This document shows, one piece after another, positions 44,871 through 51,316 of a stretch of DNA of 51,316 nucleotides. This DNA comes from an uncultured Rhodospirillales bacterium (GTDB lineage Bacteria > Pseudomonadota > Alphaproteobacteria > Acetobacterales > Acetobacteraceae): NCBI GenBank assembly GCA_903845065.1, contig CAIMWH010000300.1, forward strand, positions 1-51,316, read 5' to 3'. Each line of letters opens with the position of its first letter. Within the stretch, counting starts at the first letter, position 1. The notes under the pieces are model-generated. The model had not been told where the DNA came from and did no database searches. It saw nothing but the letters and a program-made list of their open reading frames with translations. Position numbers and translations under genes: made by a program.

Positions 44871-44894
44871 ATTTGTTAAATATACGGAACAAAT
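44871..44894. promoter_or_regulatory. AT-rich inverted repeat upstream of mmsA
   Basis: ATTTGTT (44871-44877) and AACAAAT (44888-44894) are perfect 7-base arms around AAATATACGG. The site is 87 bases upstream of mmsA on its strand and just past the stop of the next gene. It contains TATATT, a possible -10. It could be an operator for mmsA or a terminator for the upstream gene. Confidence 0.45.
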
Positions 44895-44903
44895 AGGATG
44901 TGT

Positions 44904-45425
44904 TCAGATGATGCGGGGGAAGGGGGAGAAAAGGCGGCGGACGGGGCGGGGCGGGGATGGGGTTGGCGGGAGTTGGGGCGGGGCGGGGGGGTGCGGCGCG
45001 GGTTGGGGCGCCGGGCGTGCGGGGTCGGTGGGAAAGGTGAGGCCAAGCATGGTGGCGAGGGGGCGCAGGAGGCGGGTGGCGTGGGGGCAGGCCGCGAGGA
45101 ATTCGGCCGCATCCGGGGTGGCGAGGAGGTGTTGGAGTTGGCTGGCGATGGCGGCGGCTTCGCGGCATTCGGCGATGAGCCAGGCGGGGCGGGTGGGGAG
45201 ATTGGGGTGCGGGGCGCGGGTGCGCGGGGCGGCGGGGCGGGGGGCGCGGATGGTGCCGGCGCGCCAGCGGGCGTAGAGGCGCTCGAAGCGGAGGGCCATG
45301 CGGGAAAGGCGGGTCCAGACGAGGACGAGCAAAGCGGTGCGGGCGCGGTTCCGCGCGGCGGCGGGGGCGATGGCGGCGCGCAGGGTGGCGAGGATGAGGG
45401 TGAAGAGGGCGGGGAGGGTGGACAT
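44904..45425 (-). CDS. Hypothetical protein, Pro/Ala/Arg-rich
   Basis: A 173-residue product with one N-terminal hydrophobic stretch (LPALFTLILATLRAAIA). A basic helical segment follows (TRLSRMALRFERLYARWRAG), then RPAWLIAECREAAAIASQLQHLLATPDAAEFLAACP, given here in part: AAAIASQLQHLLATP. It ends in a Pro-rich tail. The middle pattern recalls small uncharacterised proteins of Acetobacteraceae. It has no known domain that I can name. A good promoter sits so close to the ATG that the message may have no leader. Placed between the restriction enzyme and mmsA, same strand. Confidence 0.65.
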   Translation of the reverse strand: MSTLPALFTLILATLRAAIAPAAARNRARTALLVLVWTRLSRMALRFERLYARWRAGTIRAPRPAAPRTRAPHPNLPTRPAWLIAECREAAAIASQLQHLLATPDAAEFLAACPHATRLLRPLATMLGLTFPTDPARPAPQPAPHPPAPPQLPPTPSPPRPVRRLFSPFPRII

Positions 45426-45432
45426 TTGTGTT

Positions 45433-45463
45433 AGTTATAAAAAATAACTGATGGGCGCGTCAA
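45433..45463 (-). promoter_or_regulatory. Strong sigma70-like promoter with overlapping palindrome; likely leaderless
   Basis: On the - strand TTGACG (45463-45458), an 18-base spacer and TATAAC (45439-45434) precede the ATG at 45425 by 8 bases. Transcription would start at or next to the A of the ATG. No Shine-Dalgarno is seen. A perfect palindrome AGTTAT-AAAAA-ATAACT (45433-45449) covers the -10 region and part of the spacer, a natural repressor site. Confidence 0.5.
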
Positions 45464-45499
45464 GGGAGATGGGTCAGGCGGCACTGTCGGGGTGGGATG

Positions 45500-48484
45500 T
45501 CATGGTGCGTAGGGCGGGAGGAGTTGGGTGACGAGGGTTTCGATGCGGGCGGCGATGCCGTCGGCGATGAGGGCTTCGCGGATGGTGCGGCGGTTGATGG
45601 TGAAGTAGGCGGCGGGATCGAGCGGGACGCTGGCGGCGATTTTCTCGGCGTGGGCGGCGGCGGCGGCAAGGGCGAGATGAAGGGGGTCCTGGGAGGTGAA
45701 TTCGGGGATTTTCAGCTCGAAGGGCAAGAGGTCGAAGTCGCGGGCGCCGCCCTGGCCCTTGGACTGCATCGCGGCGATGCGGCGACGGACTTCCTCGGCG
45801 TTGAGGATGGCGACGAGGTAGTTGGCCTCATCGCGGCTGCGCGCAGATGCCCAGTACGCCTTATGCTCGACGATCTCGCCGGCGCCAAGGACGGCGGCGC
45901 AAAGCAATGTGCCGGATTGGGGGTACACAACACGTAGCTCCGACACCGGGAACTGGCCGGTCAACCCGCGCATGAAATCGAGGCGTTGGCGCAGTGATAT
46001 ACGAAGCGATCGGTCAAGTTTGCGTGCGGCGTGCTCTCCCCATTTTGTCTCGATATCTCGCAACCAACGGGCGAGGTGGCGATGACCTTTGGCGGTAGCG
46101 GTCGTACTGTCGAGCAGGATTTTGCCGTCAAACGGGATGACAGCCAACGGGGTGGCAATGACTCGGTAGGGGGCGATGGACTCGCCAAGAAGAACGTGAC
46201 GAAGAAATTGTTTCTCTATCGGACCGAGGGGGGGGGTAACAGTATTCCATGGCGCCTTGTCCTGGCCGCCGATGCGGCCGGTGACCATCGGGGCGGCGGC
46301 GCTGGCGCCAAGGCGGCCGGTCTCCAGGCGCTCCACGAGGAAAAAACGCCGGGGAACAATGGTCGCACCCTGCGAAAAGCGGGACCGGTAAGGCGACGCC
46401 CCGGCAAGAGTTGGAATCGGCGGCCAGGGTGAAGCGGCGACCGTCAAATACGGATTGGCTTCGTCTTCGGTCGCGTCGCGCCGGGGCAAATGGCCTGAAA
46501 AGCGGGTTACGGTCGCGGGCAGATGGGTCGGCGCCTGCCGGCGGCCGATGATGACGCAGGCGGGGACGGGGAAGAGGGGCTGGACGGTTTCGTCGAAGCT
46601 CCAGGCGGCGGTGATGCGGACGGCGGAGCCGTTGTAGTCACCGCGACGGAGGCCCTCGAAGGCCGGGCGGTTGAGGGCGGCGTAGGGCAGGACAAAGGCG
46701 ATGGTGCCGCCGGGCTTGAGGTAGCGTTCGGTGGCGCGGGAGAAGAAGAGGGCGGACAGGTCCTGCTGGGTGGCGAGTTTGCCGCCGATCCAGAGGTTGT
46801 CGCGAATGCAGGCTTCCTTGAGGCGGGTTTTGAGTTCGGCGCTGAGGTGGCGGTAGGCGACCCAGGGCGGATTGCCGATGACGACATCGGCGCGCTGATC
46901 GGCGCGGGAGAGCCACAAGGGGCGGACGAGGTTGCGCAGGACGAAGGGCCAGATGCCGTCACGCCCGGCACGGTAGAGGGCTTGCAGGTGGGCAAAGGTG
47001 GCGCCGAGGGCTTCGGCGTCGGTGACGGTGACACCGGCGATGCGTTGGAGGTTGCGGCTGACCTGGGCGGGGGTGGCGTCGTCGGCGAGGCCTTCGGTGA
47101 GGGTGCGCAGGCCGGGTTCGAAACGGTCCTGGTCTTCGGCGAAGCCGGCGGGGATACGCAAGGGGCGGTCATTGGGGACGCGCTGGACGACCTCGCGGGA
47201 GTCGCCGATGTGGTCGATGTTCCATTGCAGGGCGTCGCCGAGGAAGACGGGGACGTGGAGTTCGGCGGGGCGGTGGAGGATGGCGTCACGCAGCGCGAGG
47301 AGCCAGGTGGCGCGGGCGATAATGATGGCGACGGGGTGGATATCGAGGCCGCGCACGTTGCGGGCGCAGGCCTCGACGGCTTGCTGGTGGCTCAGGCCGG
47401 CCTCGGCGGCGGCGGCGAGGATGCGGCGGATGGCGTGGAAGAGGAAGGTGCCGGAGCCGCAGGACGGATCAAGCACGCGCTGGGTGAGGGGGTGTTCGAT
47501 GGCGGCGCGGGCAAGTTTCGCGGCGAGCCAATCGGGCGTGTAGTATTCGCCGAGGTCGTGGCGCTGGGTGGGGTCGATGAGGCTTTCGTAGAGGGCCTTG
47601 AGAACGTCCACCTTGGCGTCACGCAAGCGGAAGCGGGCGGTTTGGCGGGCGATGCGGCGGACGAGGTCGGCACCGTCAGGGTGTTCGAGAATCCAGTCGA
47701 AGAAGTCGCTTTCGACGGCGCCGTGGATGCCGATATCGGTGAGGGCGCGGCCGGAGAGGATGGCGGGGGCAGCGAGGTTGCCGATGTCGAGATCGAGGAC
47801 GCAGGCGGCGATGGTTTTGGCGACGATGGTGAGATAGGTGTGTTGCAGGAAGAGGCGGTCATCGCCGACTTCGGTGCCGTAGACCTCGCGCAGCAGGCCG
47901 TCCCAGAGTTGGCGCTTGAGGGCGACTTCGGGGTGGCTGGCGAGGGCGGGCCAGATGCGTTCGAGCAGGTTGCGGGCGCGGCCGTAGGTGAGGCTTTCGC
48001 GGCCGAGTTCACGCTGGATAACGTGGGGTTCGGGGGCGAGGTCGTCACGGTCGGAGAGGGCGGGTTCGAGCCAGGCGAGGAGTTCGTCGGGACGATCGGG
48101 GCGGGTGGTGTAGGTGGCGACTTCGACGAGGGCGCCGTCGCGCAGTTCGAAGGCGCGGAAGGTGGCGCCGTCGGTTGCGATGCCGAGGAAGCGGCGGGCG
48201 GTTTTGCGTTCGCGATCACCGAGGTAGTCGGGCAGTTTGGCCAGGACATCCGGGAGTTCCTGGCGGAGGTCTTTCTTGAATTCGAAGACGGTGGCGCCGA
48301 AGAGGGTATCGATGCGGCCGCGGACTTCGGGGAGGCGGACTTCCTGGTCGAGCGCGTGATAGGCGACGGCGAAGGCGTTGTGGAGGATTTCGGCGATTTG
48401 GGTGCGGACGTTCTCGTGGCCCGGGCGGGTGGCCAGGGTGGCGACGATCTGCGGAAGTTGGGTGCGGCGCCATTCCGTATTCAT
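45500..48484 (-). CDS. Single-chain restriction-modification enzyme (Type IIG-like, Eco57I-type methylase)
   Basis: The 994-residue product looks like a fused nuclease, N6-adenine methylase and specificity protein. N-terminal D59, then E68-F-K70 (DTLFGATVFEFKK) fit a PD-(D/E)xK nuclease. A helical part follows. The methylase domain has YYTP (314-317), the SAM-binding motif I VLDPSCGSGTFLF (337-349) and the catalytic NPPW (538-541). Residues about 660-890 would be the target-recognition region. Their DNA is less G-rich than the rest, suggesting exchange. No separate restriction or specificity gene is near. Divergent from a small hypothetical gene, 74 bases away. Confidence 0.88.
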   Translation of the reverse strand: MNTEWRRTQLPQIVATLATRPGHENVRTQIAEILHNAFAVAYHALDQEVRLPEVRGRIDTLFGATVFEFKKDLRQELPDVLAKLPDYLGDRERKTARRFLGIATDGATFRAFELRDGALVEVATYTTRPDRPDELLAWLEPALSDRDDLAPEPHVIQRELGRESLTYGRARNLLERIWPALASHPEVALKRQLWDGLLREVYGTEVGDDRLFLQHTYLTIVAKTIAACVLDLDIGNLAAPAILSGRALTDIGIHGAVESDFFDWILEHPDGADLVRRIARQTARFRLRDAKVDVLKALYESLIDPTQRHDLGEYYTPDWLAAKLARAAIEHPLTQRVLDPSCGSGTFLFHAIRRILAAAAEAGLSHQQAVEACARNVRGLDIHPVAIIIARATWLLALRDAILHRPAELHVPVFLGDALQWNIDHIGDSREVVQRVPNDRPLRIPAGFAEDQDRFEPGLRTLTEGLADDATPAQVSRNLQRIAGVTVTDAEALGATFAHLQALYRAGRDGIWPFVLRNLVRPLWLSRADQRADVVIGNPPWVAYRHLSAELKTRLKEACIRDNLWIGGKLATQQDLSALFFSRATERYLKPGGTIAFVLPYAALNRPAFEGLRRGDYNGSAVRITAAWSFDETVQPLFPVPACVIIGRRQAPTHLPATVTRFSGHLPRRDATEDEANPYLTVAASPWPPIPTLAGASPYRSRFSQGATIVPRRFFLVERLETGRLGASAAAPMVTGRIGGQDKAPWNTVTPPLGPIEKQFLRHVLLGESIAPYRVIATPLAVIPFDGKILLDSTTATAKGHRHLARWLRDIETKWGEHAARKLDRSLRISLRQRLDFMRGLTGQFPVSELRVVYPQSGTLLCAAVLGAGEIVEHKAYWASARSRDEANYLVAILNAEEVRRRIAAMQSKGQGGARDFDLLPFELKIPEFTSQDPLHLALAAAAAHAEKIAASVPLDPAAYFTINRRTIREALIADGIAARIETLVTQLLPPYAP

Positions 48485-48558
48485 TGGGCAAGGATGCGGG
48501 CGGGCGGGGTTTCGCGCAAGGGTGGCGGGAAGGGGGCGGAATTGGGTAGCCTGTGGCC

Positions 48559-48921
48559 ATGTCCATGACCCGACTCGGGCGTCAGCCTGACCTTTTCGCC
48601 GTTCAGACCGACCTGTTCGATGCTCCTGGCCGGGTTCCGGCTTGGGTGAAGCATCCGGAGGTGGTTGAGAAGGTGCGGGAGGAGTTGTCGGCCACGATGG
48701 CGAAGTTGCGGAACGCCGTGGATTTTCCGTTTGTCAATGCGACGGCGGCGATGTCGGCGGAAATCCGGTTCAACGATTTGGTGGAAATCTGGCTGCCGCC
48801 TGAGGAGGGCCATCCGCTGCAATTGGAATTTGCGGCGGAGATGGCGCGCTTGGGCGAAGCGGCGGACTATCCCATCTACGATTGGATCGGTCGCAATCGG
48901 CCGCCGCCCACGCATTCCTGA
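48559..48921 (+). CDS. Hypothetical protein
   Basis: The 120-residue product from ATG 48559 starts SMTRLGRQPDLFAVQTDLFD, with a repeated DLF, then a helical stretch (VVEKVREELSATMAKLRNAV) and an acidic end with YPIYDWIGRNRPPP. No domain recognised. It is divergent from the restriction enzyme, followed by two hairpins, and is likely monocistronic. A GTG at 48553 and an ATG at 48565 are alternative starts. Confidence 0.65.
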   Translation: MSMTRLGRQPDLFAVQTDLFDAPGRVPAWVKHPEVVEKVREELSATMAKLRNAVDFPFVNATAAMSAEIRFNDLVEIWLPPEEGHPLQLEFAAEMARLGEAADYPIYDWIGRNRPPPTHS

Positions 48922-48934
48922 ACGGATGGGGGTC

Positions 48935-48975
48935 TGGGGCCTCAGGCCCCAGCGGGTTTGGGCGGAGCCCGCTGG
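48935..48975. terminator. Two adjoining hairpins after the hypothetical gene
   Basis: TGGGGCCT-C-AGGCCCCA (48935-48951) is a perfect palindrome. CCAGCGGG (48949-48956) pairs with CCCGCTGG (48968-48975). The two stems share three bases, so they exclude each other in full length. They lie within the 242-base gap before the flavin oxygenase gene. No long T-run follows. Confidence 0.5.
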
Positions 48976-49039
48976 CTTATTCGGGCTGTGGAAATTGGTG
49001 GGCTTCGAGGGGGCAGTGGCAGGTTCCGGAGGGGACGCG

Positions 49040-49067
49040 CTGGATTGCCACGCTTTGCTCGCGATGA
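49040..49067. repeat. Fragment of a dispersed CTGGATTGCCACGC-type repeat
   Basis: CTGGATTGCCACGCTTTGCTCGCGATGA (given in parts: CTGGATTGCC, ACGCTTTGCTCGCGATGA) resembles a common intergenic repeat of many proteobacteria, whose reverse reads CATTGCGAGC...GCAATCC. Single partial copy between the hairpins and the next gene. Confidence 0.55.
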
Positions 49068-49163
49068 TGATGCGCGGGTTGGTTTGGCCTGTATTCGGCA
49101 TCCCTGCGGGTTGCGGCGTGACGCGGGGGGTGATGGTATGGTGCTTTCACGAGGAGATTTCGC

Positions 49164-50255
49164 GTGTCTCAGCATCCCATGCATGGCCCCAACAAGTTCA
49201 AACTCGGCGTGTTCAGCGCCAATGCCGATGGTGGGTTGACGCTCACGCGGGTGGCGGAGCGGTGGCCGGCTTCGTGGGCGGGGATTGTGAAGGCGGCGCG
49301 GATGGCGGATGCGGCGGGGTTCGAGTTCTTTTTGCCGATTGCGCGGTGGAAGGGGTTTGGCGGGGAGATGAACTCGCGCGAGCATAGTTTCGAGACGTTC
49401 ACGTTTGCGGCGGCGTTGTCGGGGGTGACGGAGCGGATTGCGCTGTTTTCGACGGTGCATGTGCCGATGGTGCATCCGGTCTATGCGGCCAAGGCGCTGG
49501 CGACGGTGGATCATGCGTCGGGCGGGCGGGCCGGGTTGAATATCGTTTGCGGGTGGAATCCGGAGGAGTTCGATGCGTTCGGGTTGAAGCTGATCGATGA
49601 TCGGTATGAGCAGGGGCTGGAGTGGTTCGAGATTTTGAGCCGGATTGCGGCGGATACCGGGCCGTTCGATTTCAACGGGAAGTATTATCAGTTGAAGGCG
49701 GTGTCGGGGCGGCCGGCGCCGATCCAGCGGCCGCGGCCGGTGACGTTGAATGCGGCGTTTTCGCCGCCGGGGCGGGATTTCGCGGCGCGGGCGGCGGATT
49801 TTCTGTTCACCACGTTCACCGATATCGACAAGGGGCGGGAGCAGATCGCGGATATTTCGAAGCGGTCGGCCGCGGTTGGGCGGGATGTCGGGGTTTATAC
49901 GACGTGCCATGTGGTGTGCCGGCCGACGCAGGCGGAGGCCGAGGCGTATTACGAGCATTATGCGGTGACGATGCAGGATAGTGCGAGCGTGGATCACTAT
50001 ATGGGGGCGAAGGAGAAGAATTCGGGCTCGCATGATGCGGAGGCGTATCGGCTGCATCGCAAGCGGTTCGCGGGCGGGGCGGGGACGTATCCGCTGGTGG
50101 GGACGCCGGCGCATATCGCGGAGGAGATGGTGCGGATGCACCAGGCGGGGTTTGCGGGGACGACGGTGAGTTTCGTGAACTATACCGATGAGTTGCCGTA
50201 TTTCATCGAGACGGTGCTGCCGCTGTTGCGGGATGCCGGGTTGCGGGAGGCTTGA
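49164..50255 (+). CDS. LLM-class flavin-dependent monooxygenase (RutA-like)
   Basis: A luciferase-like FMNH2-dependent oxygenase of the RutA/alkanesulfonate monooxygenase group. The 363-residue product shows FKLGVFSANADGG, TERIALFSTVHVPMVHP, then GRAGLNIVCGWNPEEFDAFG and NAAFSPPGRDFAARAADFLF, all family-typical. The start is GTG 49164, supported by GAGGAG 7 bases upstream; ATG 49179 is less likely. It is coupled with a D-2-hydroxyacid dehydrogenase downstream. Substrate is unknown; pyrimidine or sulfonate ring-opening would be family precedents. Confidence 0.9.
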   Translation: MSQHPMHGPNKFKLGVFSANADGGLTLTRVAERWPASWAGIVKAARMADAAGFEFFLPIARWKGFGGEMNSREHSFETFTFAAALSGVTERIALFSTVHVPMVHPVYAAKALATVDHASGGRAGLNIVCGWNPEEFDAFGLKLIDDRYEQGLEWFEILSRIAADTGPFDFNGKYYQLKAVSGRPAPIQRPRPVTLNAAFSPPGRDFAARAADFLFTTFTDIDKGREQIADISKRSAAVGRDVGVYTTCHVVCRPTQAEAEAYYEHYAVTMQDSASVDHYMGAKEKNSGSHDAEAYRLHRKRFAGGAGTYPLVGTPAHIAEEMVRMHQAGFAGTTVSFVNYTDELPYFIETVLPLLRDAGLREA

Positions 50256-50257
50256 TC

Positions 50258-51229
50258 GTGGCGTTTCCAGGGAATGACGGGCTGACGGTTTGTTTCGCGC
50301 ATGTGGCGTATCAGTTGCAGGAGCGGTTTGCGCTGCGGGGGACGGGGATACGGTCCATCCAGGTGCGCAATCGGGCGGATCTGGAGGCCGGGATTGGGGC
50401 CGCGGATGTGCTGGTGGTGTCCGGGTTGTGGCGGGATGAGGTGTTAGGGGTGGCGCCGCGGTTGAAGTTCATCCAGTCGATCGGGGCGGGGACGGATCAG
50501 TTCTCCCGCGCGGCGCTGGCGGGGCGGGGGATACGGCTGGCGAGTGCTTCGGGGGTGAATGCGCGGGCGGTTTCGGAGCATGCGATGGCGCTGGTGCTGG
50601 CGTTGGCGCGGCGGTTGGGGGAGGCGCGGGATAATCAAAGCCGGAAGCATTGGCGGGGGATGATCGGGGATTTGACCCAGCGGGAGGATGAGCTGGGGGG
50701 GAAGACGATGATCGTGGTGGGGATCGGGCGGATTGGCGGGCGGTTGGCGCGGTTGGCCAAGGCGTTCGACATGAAGGTGATCGCGTTCCGGCGGGATGCG
50801 GCGGCGGGGGCGAATGGGGCGGATGAAGTTTATGGGTTGGAGGCGTTGCCGGCGCATTTGCCGCGGGCGGATTTTGTGGTGCTGACGTGTCCGTTGACGG
50901 CGGAGACGGAGGGGTTGATCGGGGCGGCGGCGTTGGCGGCGATGAAGCCTTCGGCGTTCCTGGTGAATGTGGCGCGGGGGCGGTGCGTGGATGAGGCGGC
51001 GCTGGTGCGGGCGTTGGAGGAGAAGCGGATCGCGGGGGCGGGGATCGATGTGACGATCGAGGAGCCGTTGGCGGCGGGGTCGGCGCTGTGGGGGTTGGAG
51101 AATGCCATCATCACGCCGCATACGGCCGGGGAGACGCGGCGGTATGAGGATAACGTGTTGGATATCCTGATGGAAAATCTGGGGCGGTTGCAGGCGGGAC
51201 GGGCGGAGTTGTTCAACCAGGTGGTGTGA
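50258..51229 (+). CDS. D-2-hydroxyacid dehydrogenase (NAD-dependent)
   Basis: Reduces a 2-oxoacid or oxidises a D-2-hydroxyacid. The 323-residue product has FIQSIGAGTDQFS, the NAD motif VVGIGRIGGRLARLA, the catalytic Arg in NVARGRCVDEAAL, an IDVTIEEPL Glu and the catalytic His in TPHTAGETRRYE. Start GTG 50258 has GGGAGG 7 bases before it; a TTG at 50252 overlaps the preceding stop but has no room for a ribosome site. It is the second gene of a pair with the flavin oxygenase. Confidence 0.92.
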   Translation: MAFPGNDGLTVCFAHVAYQLQERFALRGTGIRSIQVRNRADLEAGIGAADVLVVSGLWRDEVLGVAPRLKFIQSIGAGTDQFSRAALAGRGIRLASASGVNARAVSEHAMALVLALARRLGEARDNQSRKHWRGMIGDLTQREDELGGKTMIVVGIGRIGGRLARLAKAFDMKVIAFRRDAAAGANGADEVYGLEALPAHLPRADFVVLTCPLTAETEGLIGAAALAAMKPSAFLVNVARGRCVDEAALVRALEEKRIAGAGIDVTIEEPLAAGSALWGLENAIITPHTAGETRRYEDNVLDILMENLGRLQAGRAELFNQVV

Positions 51230-51261
51230 TGCCCGTCATCCGAAAGGACGGCCGGGGAGCA

Positions 51262-51295
51262 AGCGCTTCTTTTTGAAAAAAGGAAGCAAAAACTT
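51262..51295. repeat. T-rich element, half-palindrome copy 3 (diverged, right half)
   Basis: AGCGCTTCTTTTTG to CAAAAACTT is a right-half copy of the palindrome at 40669-40736. It lies 32 bases after the hydroxyacid dehydrogenase stop and is followed by TTTTATCC, the mirrored GGATAA edge seen in the other copies. Likely a terminator. Confidence 0.75.
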
Positions 51296-51316
51296 TTTTA
51301 TCCAATGGCTTCGCCC

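Noticed and set aside
46523-48568. Long + strand open frame opposite the restriction enzyme
   Set aside because: Acidic, Gly-rich shadow of the methylase gene, with no domain.
48942-50141. - strand frame opposite the flavin oxygenase
   Set aside because: Arg/Pro/His-rich shadow; the + strand gene has clear luciferase-like motifs.

Overview
The window is a GC-rich (visibly about two-thirds G+C or more) chromosomal segment of an alphaproteobacterium. The poly-hydroxyalkanoate regulator PhaR, the gene families and the style of the intergenic repeats point to Rhodospirillales, probably Acetobacteraceae or a close relative. That placement is an inference from recalled family knowledge, not from a search. 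No rRNA, tRNA, CRISPR array, integrase or transposase was seen. Genes are tightly packed and no gap exceeds 300 bases; the two largest (about 275 and 242 bases) are filled by repeats and hairpins.

Layout. (1) 1-9.7 kb: the end of a type VI secretion operon on the + strand: OmpA-type C-terminus of a TssL-like protein (cut by the window edge), TssM, VgrG, TssC, two consecutive Hcp-family proteins with very different large insertions, and a DUF4280 PAAR-like tip protein. (2) 9.7-16.3 kb: a carbohydrate ABC importer on the - strand (binding protein, two permeases, no ATPase) followed by a HAD-family protein, divergent from a Gfo/Idh/MocA oxidoreductase. A long imperfect palindrome separates the binding protein from the permeases. 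(3) 16.3-25.9 kb: YcaQ-type DNA glycosylase, a peptidoglycan-binding-domain protein, a CoA-binding/O-acetylhomoserine sulfhydrylase fusion, a thiolase, an MsbA-like exporter and two alpha/beta hydrolases. (4) 26-28 kb: PHA control and synthesis: phaR, divergent from a small PhaE-like coiled-coil gene that overlaps a short PhaC-type synthase. (5) 28-33 kb: surface polysaccharide genes (GT4, GT9, asparagine synthase, O-antigen ligase). (6) 33-36 kb: a copper operon (DUF2946, outer-membrane barrel, CopC, CopD fused to cytochrome c). (7) 36.2-40.7 kb: a three-subunit amine or amino-acid dehydrogenase of the opine-oxidase/HcnABC type, then a flavin monooxygenase with an NTF2-like N-terminus. (8) 40.7-44.8 kb: methylmalonate-semialdehyde dehydrogenase followed by a Baeyer-Villiger-type monooxygenase and an exported methyltransferase, each of the last two broken by a one-base indel. 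(9) 44.9-48.9 kb: a small hypothetical gene with a leaderless-looking promoter, a large single-chain restriction-modification enzyme and a divergent hypothetical. (10) 49-51.2 kb: a flavin-dependent luciferase-like monooxygenase coupled to a D-2-hydroxyacid dehydrogenase.

Notable features. The two enlarged Hcp paralogues are the best candidate for unusual biology. A T-rich 37-base element recurs as half or full palindromes at three gene ends and appears to supply the stop codon of two unrelated genes. Fusions of CopD to cytochrome c and of a CoA-binding domain to MetY, a compositional patch in the specificity region of the restriction enzyme, and three families of intergenic repeat that also occur in distant bacteria are also worth attention. 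The + strand changes by eye from C-rich on the left to G-rich on the right near 25-28 kb, regardless of gene direction.
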